Source of the DNA: Silene conica
Taxonomy: Eukaryota > Streptophyta > Magnoliopsida > Caryophyllales > Caryophyllaceae
Reading direction: 5' to 3'
NCBI GenBank assembly: GCA_029255685.2
Contig: CM055320.2
Span: 43,931,910-43,995,909, forward strand
DNA length: 64,000 nt
The position numbers and the translations under genes were made by a program. Of this stretch, positions 45,201 through 57,630 are shown one piece after another. Each line of letters starts with the position of its first letter. The first letter of the stretch is position 1. The notes beneath the pieces are model-generated. The model did not search any database. It saw only the letters and a program-made list of their open reading frames with translations, and was not told where the DNA came from.

Positions 45201-45703
45201 TATTTCTCATAACACAGTTTACGGTTGTCCTAAGCCTAGTTCCTCTAAATCTAGTAAAAGGGGAGGTTACCTAGAGGGCACCTTAAGAAAGAAAGCAACA
45301 AGGTTAAGCTGAAAAGATATGGAGATCTGTTCAAGTGAGATAGACAATTATTCTAAAAGAGGGACGTGCATTCGGAATTATCAAAGAAGGTGATGCACAA
45401 AGAAAGAGGAGTATCTTCAAGGTTTAGAAGCATTCTCCAACAATAGCACGAATCTTCTATCTTCGGTAGAAACTCCGGTCTTCATCGCCAATGGATAAGT
45501 CCACGGTTCGTCGATTGGAAGGCAAATAAGTATTATTAATTACAATCAACAACACGTCAGAACCTAATAAAAGCAATCACAAAGCAGACTACAATTTATG
45601 TCCTTAAATCTACCCCATCTCTCATTCATTATTTGATTATATGGTCAAGTTAAGGTTGGGGGTTACATGAGTGCGTCGGGAGCGATAACGCTCTGATACC
45701 AAC
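42269..45703 (-). mobile_element. Family A internal region, first unit, non-coding
   Basis: 3.4 kb between the LTRs at 39365-42268 and 45704-48095. The primer site TTGGTATCAGAGC on the minus strand is at about 45690-45702. At the other end a hairpin AGTTTCG-TCCT-CGAAACT (42287-42304) lies next to the LTR. No Gag or Pol motif is seen in any frame; the frames at 42959-43240 and elsewhere are short and unrecognised. It is a LARD-type element that must use proteins made elsewhere. Confidence 0.82.
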
Positions 45704-46049
45704 TGTAAAACCCCTCGCGAAAGCGGAATATAAAACACACAAAGTACTAAAAATGCAGCGGAAATTAAAACTTTTTAAACATAATATCATGCGAGGTGAA
45801 TTAAAACTGAAACTGGAAACTGAAACTGATAAAAACAAAATAGATAAGTATAACAGTTCTAAGTACGAAAACCAAATATATACAAAGCCTGGGATGGAAC
45901 ATCCCTACAGGCACCAAAACAAGAACAGTATCAAAACTAAGAGTCTAGCTAATCGATGAGGTGTAAGTCATAAGATGAAAGGATCATCACTCGCTAGCTC
46001 TCAAGTGAACCCCGTCCAACCTGCATGTACCTACATACATGAAAACATG

Positions 46050-46545
46050 TACGCCAGAGGTGAACTTAACACATATCCCTAAACATACGATCAAAGTAAA
46101 GGGTCCAGAGGTGAACTTAACACATATCCCTATACATAACACGGTAATGGGTCCAGAGATGTACTTAACACATATCCCACTACAAACAAATGTCGGGTCC
46201 AGAGGTGAACTTAACACATATCCCAACATACATCCACGAGTAAAGGGTCCAGAGGTGAACTTAACACATATCCCGATGCTACAAACAAGTATTGGGTCCA
46301 CAGGTGAACTTAACACATATCCCAATACACAGCTATCGCACACCGGGTCGAGAGGTGAACTTAACACATATCCCGTGTACGACAACCGATCACGTGTCAG
46401 GTCCAGAGGTGAACTTAACACATATCCTGACACGCCACAAGCAATACACGTAATGGGTCCAGAGGTGAACTTAACACATATCCCATCACGCGACAAGCAA
46501 AACACGTAATGGGTCCAGAGTTGAACTTAACACATATCCCATCAC
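46050..46545 (-). repeat. Covarying hairpin array, middle LTR (10 units)
   Basis: Units are spaced about 48-56 bp apart. GTATTGGG/CCCAATAC (46287-46327) and CGTGTCAGG/CCTGACACG (46392-46434) are perfect stems of different sequence around the same core. Confidence 0.82.
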
Positions 46546-46834
46546 GCGACATACAACTCAACCATTAACATCCAAAGATAGAAACTAACCTATAGCTCTA
46601 ACTTCTTAAACCACTAAACAACACTTAATTGATCCCGGGAACTAAGACGAGGGAGAGCCGGTTTCCCTTTCGGTTACCCGACCGGGGGGTCTCTATCCTC
46701 TCTCCATTCCCGAACCCAATATAGTGTCGCCCATCCTCCGGGGACCTCAAGCACACATAAAAGGTACACGGAACGAATCTCAAACAAAACCGACTAACCA
46801 ATTAAAAGATACAACCGTTTTAAGGTAAACAGGG

Positions 46835-47142
46835 CTCTTAGCCGGTCAGTGGCAGACAGTCGGCTGATCGTCTGGCAACCTATCCTTCCTCACAATTTGC
46901 AAAACCCAAACAATGTAATAGGGGCTCCCAGCGGGTCAGCAGGCAGCCGGCCTACCGGCTGGGCACCCATTTCCTATCTTCCCCGTCTTATGCAAAATAA
47001 AGACAAAGGGGCTCCAAGCCGGTCAGCAGGCAGCCGTCCTACCTGCTGGGCACCCAAGTACCTTACTTTAAAAAACACGCAAACACAACACTATGCACTC
47101 CCAGCCGGTCGACCGGCGGCCGGTCGGTCGACCGGCTCAGAG
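46835..47142. repeat. GC-rich hairpin array, middle LTR (four units)
   Basis: Same pattern as 40935-41325, with CCGGTCAG-type left arms and CCGGCTGGGCAC-type right arms. The final unit again has GGTCGACCGG and GGTCGGTCGACCGG. Confidence 0.78.
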
Positions 47143-49467
47143 TCACTGAGCCTGAAAAACGCAATACGCAGTATATTCCAATTCCTATGAAATCGATACT
47201 GAACTCCATGACTGCAACCAGCAAACAATTCCCAACATATATAAGCCTTATACAACTCAATAGCAAGCATCAATTTCCACCATTAAAGCATATTAGGATC
47301 ATATCTCATATTCGTCTTAAGGATGCAAATTCTGAAAATCAACTTATAAGCATGTGAAATACAATCTAAGCATAAGAAAATCATACATGGGCAATCTTAG
47401 CATGTTTCTAAGTCCCAAAAACAACCACAATATACAAAATAAGAAACTTTCCACATCAAAACCATGAAACATGCTATTTTAACAAATAAAGGCCGAGTTT
47501 CTCATTATCGTCACCTCAAAAGCGTTTTAAGCTCCTAGCTCCTCTTCAACAATGAAGTTATCGACCTCAAGATCTTCTAAGTCCGCTCCTACAACAAAGA
47601 AAACGGTTTTTAGAGGCTTAAAACGGAAATTACACAAAACAGCCTCTTTTTCAAGTTGAATGAAATCGAAATTGAAAGAGATAGATGTCTTGGAAATTTC
47701 GCAAGGATTCCGAAAATGTGTGACTTATCTTAATTCGGGATTCGGATGAGCTCTGAAAATTGATTTAAAGATTGAAAAGTGAAGGAGGAATGAAGAACTT
47801 ATGAAATAGTGTTCTTATTTTTGAAGGGAAGCAATATGTCGACATAAGGTTGGGGTTTAGGGTTTTAAGTAGTCATTTCCGTCAAATGAAACGGGTTAAA
47901 CATTGTGAACGGGTTTTATGAATCGGGTTTAAGACTTTGCCAAGTTATTACGACTTAAGGACTTAAGGTTCTTAAGACGGATCTTAACGGAATATTTTTA
48001 AAAATAACTTAACAATATATATTAAAATATTATTTTATTCCGTAAAAATAATTTAAACCTTTAAAATATAATTTACGAAAATGCGGGATGTTACAATCAC
48101 CCCATCTTTCAAAATGTTTCGTCCTCGAAACTTGAAGACAGAAATAAGTACGAAAATAACTCTAGTTATCAAAACGTACTACCCGGGTTATGGCAACCCA
48201 AAACTTTAACTTTCGAAAAGGTTTCAAAAAGAAATAGAGTCTAAGGCACAAGTCTCTGTCAATGGACATTGGGATTCTCGTTACGTATTCAAGAGTCCGA
48301 TATTCCAAATCTGAGACAAGTCCCAAAATTAGATCATTAAAAGTTCAAAATTTAGATCGATTCTATGTTGATAAACACAGCACAGGTTATCACACGTCTC
48401 CAATAACACGTTCCAGTGGCAATCAACGCTGAAATCCATCAAAGTTGTAAAATGTTCTGCTCTTTAAAATCAGGTTTTCTTCAAAATCGACCTTTATTTA
48501 CTTTCAACAAAAGAGGGAGCATTTTCCAAATCCTCAAAACAATTAATATTTTCCAAAAATTACAACTTTTAGGGTTAACAATAGTGAACAAATTCCAAAA
48601 ACAGTCACCGGGAGCGTAGAAACGATCATAGAGATTACTTTCGACACGAAGGATTGAGAGTTTCAAGTTTCACAGCTAACAGAACATACAAGGAAGGATC
48701 GAAGGAATGAAACAACCAGGTTAGAGGTCAAGGAAAACGGTAACTCTTGCTAAACATGGGGTCACTAATCACGCGATCCATAATCAAAGCATCGTTACAA
48801 CGATTCCCAATATATCCCAAGAAGGACAATTCAAGTGATCTCTAACCTCTCAATGGTTTCCCGATCCCTCCACAGAACAAGGTATTCCTCAACAAGAAGT
48901 CTTCCAAAACTCTGAACCGGAATTCTATCACCATAACAACGAACTTCAAAACCCAACATATGGTACTCATTATCCTATAACCTTAAATCCTTAACAGTTC
49001 GATCCCAACAACTTATTCCACAAGGTGCTTCGAAATCCTAAATTCCAAAATTTTCTTCCATCACAGTGAACATTCAAATCGAGACTTTACTAAGGCAACA
49101 ACTTCTGAATTCTCTAATTTCCAACTACTTACCGACAATATGCGCCCCAAATGAAGTTCCAAAGGAGTAACAACTTTCACTCTTTAAAGTTTCCATAAGA
49201 CTTAGGCATCCACGTTCCGAGATTCCTCAATTAATATTTATGAACACTTATAAGTTACTAATTTCTACTCCATGATTACCTCAAACATCAACGGTTACCT
49301 GTAAGTACATCAATAGGCAAATGCCGAGATTCTATAAGTAACTCACGGTCAACACTCAGTCAGCTCTATATGTCCACTTGTAAATGTCTCAATATTCTCA
49401 CACCGTTACCAATAACTATCGCTCCTCAAATCTGGTCCTTTCTGCATTACAAAAATTCCTCAAGATT

Positions 49468-51896
49468 GCAAGCCTGGCTTTAAAAGAGATTCAGGAAAAA
49501 TTGATGGTAAATCCAGGTGATGTCGAGTTGGTGAATCAGGAGATGGATGTGGCTCAAAGTTTGAGGGAAATGATGACTGCTAGGGATAGTTTTCTGGCTC
49601 AAAAAGCAAAGATCCAATGGGCAAATGCAGGGGACCTGAATTCTGCATTCTTTCATAGAGCAATTAAGAAAAGATGCATTCAAAACAAAGTTTTTCAAAT
49701 TGAGGATAAAGATGGTAGACAGTGTATGAATGGAGAAGAGATACAATTGGCTTTTTTGGAGTACTATAAGGAGTTATTGGGGTCTAGAAAGGAGACTACT
49801 CCAGTAGCAATTCATGTAGTAAGGCAAGGAAGCTGCTGTACTGAGAGGCATAAAGAAATTCTGATGTCAAGAGTTACAGCAGAAGAGGTGAAGGAGAGCA
49901 TTTTCAGTATCCCAAAAGACAAATCACCAGGACCAGATGGCTACACAAGTCAGTTTTTTCGTGATGCGTGGGAAATTGTTGGAAGAGAGGTGTGTGATGC
50001 TGTGATTGATTTCTTCCAGACTAGTAAATTGCTGACTCAGGTGAATTCAACTATTATTACTTTGATTCCTAAGGTGGATAGACCTACAACTGTGAAGCAG
50101 TTTAGGCCAATTTCTGCTGCAATGTCATATATAAATCCATCTCAAAGATTATGTGCAATAGGTTGGCTTTAATTCTCCCTGACATCATTAGTAAAAACCA
50201 AGGGGCTTTTGTGAAGAATAGAAGTATTTTGGAGAATATTTTAATCTGTCATGATCTTGTGAGGAAATATCATAGAGGGGGTGTTTCTTCAAGGTGTCTT
50301 TTTAAACTGGACCTTCAAAAGGCATATGACTCTATTGAATGGGGTTTTGTGGAGCAAATGTAGCTAGCTTTGGACTTCCCTGAGGGTTTCAGGAAGATGA
50401 TTTTGATGTGTATTACTACCCCTACTTACACTCTGAATGTTAATGGAGCACACTTTGGCTATTTTAAGGGCAATAGGGGTTTGAGGCAAGGGGATCCTAT
50501 ATCCCCTTTGCTTTTCTGTATCTGTATGGAATATATGACAAGGATACTGAGTTATACAACAGCAAGATGGTACTTCAGATACCATCCTTTATGCAAGAGT
50601 CTGAAATTGACCCACTTATTGTTTGCTGATGACATGATTATGTTCTGGAAAGGTGATGTCAGGTCTATAATGGTACTCCTTAGATCCCTTGAAACTTTCT
50701 CTGTTGCATCTGGTCTAAGGGTGAATGCTGACAAATCTGAAGTTGTCTTTAATGGGATGAATAATGCTCTTAAGCAAGAGATTTTGCAGGTGTCTAGGTA
50801 CAAAGAAGGGTCTCTGCCTTTTCAATATCTGGGTGTACCTATTGAACCTGGAAGATTGATGAAGGAAGACTGTAACTTGCTCTTGGATAAGATTAGTGGA
50901 AGAATCAGAGGTCTTGGAGCTAGAAAACTAAGCTATGCAGGAAGATTGGTCCTTACAAACTCTGTGTTGAATACTTTACACAACTATTGGGCCAATATTT
51001 TCATTTTTCCTAAGGGTGTTGTGAAGAGAATAGAGGCATTATGTCGGAATTTCTTTTGGAGTGGACACTCTGAGTACCAAAGAGTACCTCATATAGCATG
51101 GGAAAAGATGACTTGCAGGAAAATTGAAGGAGGTTTGGATATCAAAAATGTGAAGGTGTGGAATATGGCAACTGTAGGAAAGCTAGTAAGTTGGATTCAT
51201 ACTAAGGCGGATAGGCTGTGGGTTCTATGGATAGACCATGTCTATTTAAAAGGCAGAGACTGGAATGTTTATCAGGCTCCTCTGGATTCCAACTGGAACT
51301 GGAGAAATATATGTAAAATAAAGGATAAGTTAAGTATGGGTTTTCAGAATCGTGTATGGGTAGCTAATGCAAAAGGCTACACTGTAAGATCTGGATACTT
51401 GTGGCTGAATGGACAGTATGCATCTGTTCCTTGGTATAAGACTGTATGGGATAACTGGAACATCCCTAAAAATGTTATACACGGATGGATGGTTAAACAG
51501 AAAGGGCATAATACCAGAGATAGACTGAAAAAAATGGGTATCTGTCAACATGATAGATGTGTTATTTGTGAGCAGGAGGAGGAAACTCATGAGCATCTGT
51601 TCTCGGAGTGTATATATAGCAAGAGAATTATGAAGGCCATGGAGGATTGGATTCAGGTGAAGTTGGGACAACATAATAGGGGACATTCAAAGATGCAAAA
51701 GAAGGCTGCCAGTGTTACTATTACTGCTACTTGGTACCATATATGGATGCAGAGAAATGAATGTAGAGTTAGTCTGAGTTTGAGGAGGCCAGAAATGGTT
51801 GTGGAGGATTTGAAAAGAATGGTCATGGAACGAATTCGACAAAAACAGCAACATTTGACTTGGAGGGATAGACTGTGGCTTGAAAGTATTCGATGA
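49468..51896 (+). pseudogene. LINE ORF2: reverse transcriptase and zf-RVT domain, 5'-truncated
   Basis: The retained part begins upstream of the reverse transcriptase fingers. Motifs in order are WANAGDLNSAFFH, DKSPGPDGYTSQFF, TLIPKV, FRPIS, LDLQKAYDSIEW, GLRQGDPISPLLF, the catalytic LLFADDMIMF (FADD), and LPFQYLGVPI. The C-terminal zf-RVT region has W...TVWDNWNIPKNVIHGWM, RLKKMGI and CVICEQEEETHEHLFSEC. This is the plant non-LTR L1 layout. ORF2 would nick its target and copy its RNA, but the endonuclease is absent here. Two defects are seen: a one-base frame change near 50115, just after FRPIS, and a TAG at 50361 after EQM. From 50364 to the TGA at 51894 the frame is open. The low number of defects suggests a fairly young copy. 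Confidence 0.92.
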
Positions 51897-51982
51897 TCTT
51901 AATTTGTAATGTTTCTATTTGAATACTTGTAACTCTTTTGAAGTAATATAACAACTCACATTTATACCAAAAAAAAAAAAAA
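49468..51982 (+). mobile_element. 5'-truncated L1-type LINE with poly(A) tail
   Basis: The insertion is flanked by AAAAATTCCTCAAGATT (49451-49467 and 51978-51994, the second copy overlapping the A tail), a 17-bp target duplication. The uninterrupted site is visible near 43812. It ends in about 14 A. The 5' part with ORF1 and the endonuclease is missing, as expected of target-primed reverse transcription that stopped early. The frame starting at 49384 begins in host sequence and is not the LINE start. Confidence 0.93.
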
Positions 51983-54524
51983 TTCCTCAAGATTAAGTAG
52001 CACTAACTTACCTCATTCAACCAATTAACCACATCATCATTATCCAAGGTACATTCCTCTAAATTCATCTAGAACTCCAAGCATCGTATTTAAATCCACA
52101 AATGGTACTTCCTAGTCTACAATTACCACTTACATCTAGCCACTTAACATGAAACTTTCAAGACGGCACACTATCCAATATCACCCGAATATTATTATTA
52201 TAAACTCTCTCAACCAAATTTTGACAACGCAAAACCAAGCATTCCTCAAAGCTTGTATCACTACTCCAAGAACAAGTCAATCTCGCCACTAATCTAAATA
52301 AAAAGGAATAAGGCTCACAAAAGAGGGGATGAGATACAAACATCAGGGACAAACATGATACAAATTTCGAGAGAGACACACGGAAATCGGCTCGAGGCAC
52401 GACGACATGACGAGGTAAGGAACTTCATGCTATGGACTCCAATAAAATTGAAGCCAAGAGCAGAAGGAGAAGCAATGGAGGAAAAAGGAGAAAAGCGACA
52501 TGAAAGGAACGATTACGGAAATCTCCCAAGGTGCAGGTCTCTCACTATTCTCACGGGGTTCCCACTTCTTACTCTCCAAATCAAGTCATTCGATTATCGG
52601 TTCTCACGAACGATTCCTCCAATGATGTATATACCCTAATCTTCCAATCTTTAGACGATATCATTATTAAAACTACCTATTCCAAAAGTTTGAGATGTCT
52701 CGTCTCTACTAGTTCCTCAAAGGACAATTCAATAACACTTTCAGGTCATCACCCCTATATGCCACATCTAATTTACTTACATTATTGTCCACCAGATAAC
52801 AATTCCTAAACCATCGAGTTTTCCGAATTCTCGTCTCCCAATAGATTATTTTATCCTATCTACAGACCGGTGGTCCATCCTCAAATTTCTCTTAAGTTTT
52901 TCAGTAAATAAACATTAAGATTCATTAAGCAGCCTAGGGTCAAATAGTGGTTCACTTCTTCTAAGCTTAAGTCATAAACTCTTCAAGTATTCAACTATTA
53001 AAGCCAATGATTCGCATACCTCAACAACGGGCCTTTCCCAGCTCAGTCACTCACCTAAGTCAAATGATACTGACCCACTTCAATCATATGTTCTTCATCG
53101 TTAGCATCTCAGGCCTATTCTTCCAGGTCGCTCTATATCCCCAAGTATCTTATCTAACTCCTTAACAGTACTCTTCAATCCCCAAATTTTCACAATTTAA
53201 GCATGGTTCTCAAGGTTAAGTTCTACTAAATACTAAGTATACAACTCAACCTTCAAGCAAGTACCCTATCACACACTTCCACTCTCCCAATTGGATAGAC
53301 AACTAGACACTCGGATCACCAAAACATGTCTCTCGATACCTCTTAAGTCATTCCTCAAATAACAATATTTCTCATAACACAGCTTACGGTTATCCTAAGA
53401 CTAGTTCTTCCAAATCCAATAAAATGGAAGTTTACCTACCGGGCACCTTAAGAAAGCAAGCAACAAGGTTAAGCTGAAAAGATATGGAGATCTGTTCAAG
53501 TGAGATAGACAAATATTCTAAAAGAAGGATGTGCATTCGGAGTTATCAAAGAAGGTGATGCACGAAGGAAAGAGAAGTATCTTCAAGGCTCAGAATCATT
53601 CTCCAACAGTAGCACCAATCTTCTATCTTCGGTAGAAACTCCGGTCCCCATCGCGAAATGAGTAAGCCCACGGTTCGTCGAGTAAAAGACATAAATAAAA
53701 TCAATGGCAATCAACAAACACGTTAGAACCTAATAAAAGCAACCACAAAACAGACTACAACATAAGTCCTTAAATCTACTCCATCTCTCATTCATTATGC
53801 GATTATATGGTCAAGTTAAGGTTGGGGGTTACATGAGTGCGTCGGGAGCGATAACTCTCTGATACCAATTGTAAAACCCCTCGTCGCAGCGGAGAAATAA
53901 AACATACAACATGCCAAAATTTACGCGGAATTTAAACTTTAACATGCATAAAAACGAGGCGAATTAAAACTGAAACTGAAAGTAAAGTATATATACAAGC
54001 AGCCTGGGATGGCACATCCCTACAGGCACTCAAATGCTGAAATGTAACTAAAGTCTAGCTAACGTAAACGTGTAAGTCAATCAATGAATAAGATCATCGC
54101 TCGCTAGCTCCATGTAACCCTCTGCCAACCACCTGTCATGTACCTACATACATGAAAACATGTACGCCACAATCAGTGGGGAGTGACTAGAGTTCTCCTA
54201 GCCACCTTTTGTAACGACACGTAACACAGAAACATACAATATACTCCAACATATATACAACATGTGAAGCATACAAATCTCAATATCTGAATCTCAATCA
54301 TCATGCACATACTATGCAAGGCTCTCAATTAAATTCGGAAACTATTTGGAAGGAGAGCCGGTTGCCCGACCGGGGGGTCTTTCAGTCCAAACCATCTACG
54401 AAACTAGCCAAAGAGTCATCCAATGCCTTGGATGAACAATCCATAATCAACACTCTATAATCATCAATATCAACAACTACATCTGACACCGTACCCTCTA
54501 GGCAAGTAGATGCAAAACAGCAAG

Positions 54525-54871
54525 TATAAAGGTTCAGAGGTCAACTTAAGACATAACCTAGATACCAAATCACATTCACAGGCAAGGACTCAGAGGCCAA
54601 CTTAAAACATAGACCTTGCTAAACAACAAGACACTAGACTCAGAGGCCAACTTAAGGCATAGACTAGCATCCAAATTCACAATCACAAGTAAGGAACTCA
54701 GAGGCCAGCTTAAGGCATACTCCCTTACTACATCACAAGCAATGGGTCCAGAGGTGAACTTAACACATATCCCAATACTAACAAATGTCGGGTCCAGAGG
54801 TGAACTTAACACATATCCCAACATACAATACAAGGAAAGGGTCCAGAGGTGAACTTAACACATATCCCAAT
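54525..54871 (-). repeat. Covarying hairpin array, copy A3, left part (seven units)
   Basis: Units near 54530, 54587, 54637, 54695, 54743, 54788 and 54839. GCAAGGACT/AGACCTTGC and AGTAAGGAA/TCCCTTACT are clear stems around the CTCAGAGG form of the core. Confidence 0.8.
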
Positions 54872-55269
54872 TGTAACACCCCGATTTATTAAGGAGCCTT
54901 TAGCAAGACATCCTCAGTAAATTGAGCTGTTACCATCTCGGAATATCCGAGGTAGTGAATAACAAAGTAAATCAAACCAAAGTACTTTATATTAAAACTG
55001 ATAAAATTTAAACTTTGATGTTACAAAAACTACACAGCGGAAATAAAGTAAAACTGATAACTACAAAGTAGGTGATCTACATCTAAGTCGGTCCATCAAA
55101 GTGCTCACGCCATCCCATGCTCCCATAGCACCATCTTTCCTGTCAAAACTGCTCCCCGTTTCGGATCATCACAGGTGTCACACGAATACACAGGGTCAAC
55201 CGCGAGGTTGAGTAGAGAAGAAGTAAACAACTAAATATTACCATAAATAGAAAGTCAAAACATCCCCAC

Positions 55270-55462
55270 TCCGAATCACAAGACCCATTATTCTCCGCAC
55301 CGAATCACAAGACCCATTAACTCCGCACCAATCACAAGACCCATTACTCCGCACCAATGACAAGACCCATTACTCCGCACCAATCACAAGACCCATTACT
55401 CCGCACCAATCACAAGACCCATTACTCCGCACCAATCACAAGACCCATTATTCCGCACCATT
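55270..55462. repeat. 26-bp tandem repeat in the LARD-B LTR (about seven units)
   Basis: The unit contains ACTCCGCACCAATCACAAG followed by ACCCATT. The first two units are slightly longer variants. The same array lies at 61279-61468 in the other LTR. Confidence 0.9.
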
Positions 55463-55909
55463 GTTATCACAGTATGATATATATGCACATTATAAAGATC
55501 ACATGATAATATATAACAAACATGCTTGATATCAATTATGAACGGTTTACACATCAACATATATCAGTAGTTTCCCCTACCTCAATAGCAGAATTGTAGA
55601 TAAGTCCAAAGCTCGCTACAAATGTTCCACGCGGAAACTGCTACCTATACACGTATTTGTAACGAATCAATAAACTTCCCGAACCCCATAACAACCACAC
55701 TTACTATAAATAGAAACCTTCCATAATTGGAAAGTTTCCATAATTAGAAACTTCCCAAAGTAGACACTCCCTTGACTCGCTAAATTTCCCGACTCATATA
55801 TTAATTAACACAAAACAACAACCAAAATAACACCAATATAAAGAGTGACATTACTAACAAGTATTTTGATAAATAACAACAATAACAATAATTAATAACA
55901 ATTATAATA

Positions 55910-55992
55910 ATGACAAAAGTAATGATAATAATAATAACAACAACAATAATAATAATAATAATAATAAGATTAGTAATAATAATAATAATAAT
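55910..55992. repeat. AAT/ATA microsatellite in the LARD-B LTR
   Basis: Interrupted AAT/ATA trinucleotide run. The copy in the other LTR (about 61925-62010) is a few units longer, as usual for slippage. Confidence 0.9.
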
Positions 55993-57087
55993 ATACTATT
56001 AAATTGGCAAATAACAACCAAAACACGAGACATAACACGAAACCCACGAACAGCCCCAATTTTCGCGAACACCGAAACAGCTCCATAACCAGCCCGCGCA
56101 AACACCCTGTCTGACACCCTCAACGGCCCCTGACCTCGCCCATGACACCACCAGGCTCGCCTCTGAGCCACGGTGGTTCCAGGGGAGGGGTCCTTGGCCG
56201 TCGACCTGCTCAGCCACCACCAGACGACCGTGAAAGAAACCCAGAACCACCCTCTGATATCCTGCTCCTGACGCGACAACCCCAACAAACATTGCTATAA
56301 GACCAACACCAACCACCCATATCCACCACGACCACCGCCATTCAAACACCGTGACTACACCCTGTACCCAGACTCTACTAAACATATAAATCAAACACAA
56401 AAGAGTGAACGAATTCCATTGCAAAATCCATACGTTCATAGTTTCTGACCAGAGATAAAAACCGTTCGCGGAATAGCTGACAACCGACTCCTACTGGTGG
56501 TCCATGGTGGTCAACGACGACTCCATAGGGGTAAAAAACCTATCTACTAACATTATAGATTGCTACTGACCAAAGAATCGAAATTATAAGGTATTACACA
56601 ATCAGAAATTTCGAAACCAAAAGGAAAGGAAAACCGCGATTTATCAAAGCCATGGTGAACGTACCTATTTCATTGTGCATTCGAACCACCTTAGACCACC
56701 CTAACCCCACCGTGTGAACCTCCCCCTTACTCCCTGAAGCGGCGGCAGTAGTTGTGTGGCAGTCGCTGAGAGTCGAAGAATTTAGGTTTAGGGTTTTGGT
56801 GTTGTGAACATGGTGACGGTAGAGTGAGTATTGAGGGTTTGTGTTGATTTGTGTATTCTCAACGAGATGGGCTCCTTTGGTTGGCACACAATTCGAGGCC
56901 CAAGTCTAACGTAAACAAGATATATTAAAACCGATACTCGCACTCGACATGCCACTAATAACATATAAAATATAAAGCACTTAAATAAAATACCAAAACA
57001 ACTATTAATTATCGAATACCACATTTAAATACTTTCGAATCGTCAACATAATTAATAAATGTTAACAATAAAATACGTAGTATTACA

Positions 57088-57630
57088 ATCTTCCCCCCTT
57101 AAAATGAACTTCGTCCCGAAGTTCAACCACAGTCAGGTGATAACCAATCCCACTCATGCGAACTTGGACACAGACATTAACAAAACGCTAACCAAAACAT
57201 TAACAAAACATTAACCGAAACATTAACTTGGAACATGAATGCCTCGAATATAAATGCCCAGGAAATATCAACACGTTAATATAATAAATAATACGAAGTA
57301 TTACAGTCTTCCCTCCTTAGAATGAACTTCGTCCCGAAGTTCACCACCCCATAGCAAGCATGAACAATCACAAGTGACGCTTAAGAAACGCGAGGTGTTA
57401 CATTCTATCCCCCTTAAGAAAACTTTGTCCCCAAAGTTTAACACACACTGCAACACATGATACTTCAACAATCACAATATAGTACATAACATACGCAACC
57501 AGGTTATCAAGTATATTCAAATAGTCACGACATATCAGTTAGTCATGTCATAACAACTAGCCATATCATAAATCATTAAGATTTTACAATCACATCCTCC
57601 TTAAGACATGGTTACGTCCCCGTAACCCCA
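57088..57630 (-). repeat. Four tandem polypurine-tract/hairpin modules at the LARD-B 3' end
   Basis: Each module has a TTACA-like terminus, a pyrimidine tract such as CTTCCCCCCTT, CTTCCCTCCTT, CTATCCCCCTT or ACATCCTCCTT, then a hairpin. The hairpins are GAACTTC-GTCCC-GAAGTTC (57106-57124 and 57324-57342), AACTTTG-TCCC-CAAAGTT (57421-57438) and GTTACG-TCCC-CGTAAC (57611-57626). The first is the one directly beside the LTR. Confidence 0.75.

Larger units (their letters stand above)
45704..48095 (-). repeat. Family A LTR, shared middle copy (2392 bp)
   Basis: It starts TGTAAAACCCCTCGCG next to the primer site and ends GGGATGTTACA followed by ATCACCCCATC. It therefore serves both as 5' LTR of the unit to its left and 3' LTR of the unit to its right. 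Its hairpin array has ten units, and four GC-rich hairpins follow at about 46835-47140. Confidence 0.85.
48096..53869 (-). mobile_element. Family A internal region, second unit, with a LINE insertion
   Basis: It runs from the polypurine side at 48096 to the primer site (about 53856-53867). Hairpin GTTTCG-TCCT-CGAAAC is at 48116-48131. Without the LINE (49468-51982) it is about 3.3 kb and matches 42269-45703 throughout. It has no coding region of its own. Confidence 0.85.
54872..57087 (-). repeat. LARD-B 3' LTR (2216 bp)
   Basis: It contains a 26-bp tandem repeat (55270-55462), an ATT/AAT microsatellite (about 55910-55992) and a GC-richer island (about 56030-56900). On the sense strand a telo-box-like AAACCCTAAACC lies near 56783-56796, a common plant promoter element. 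Frames in the island recur in the other LTR and are not recognised as genes. Confidence 0.9.

Noticed and set aside
42959-45703. Short frames in the family A internal regions
   Set aside because: They are not conserved between the paralogous internal regions as frames and contain no known motif.
49384-49467. LINE ORF start at the ATG at 49384
   Set aside because: These bases belong to the family A host sequence before the 17-bp target duplication; the LINE itself starts at 49468.
56776-56800. Telomere-type repeat (TTTAGGTTTAGGG)
   Set aside because: Only about two units are present in each LTR; this fits a telo-box promoter motif better than an interstitial telomere.
55902-56887. Possible genes in the GC-rich island of the LARD-B LTR (128-, 146- and 97-codon minus-strand frames)
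   Set aside because: They recur in the other LTR at 61911-62902, overlap one another, include a microsatellite-derived leucine run and match no family I know.
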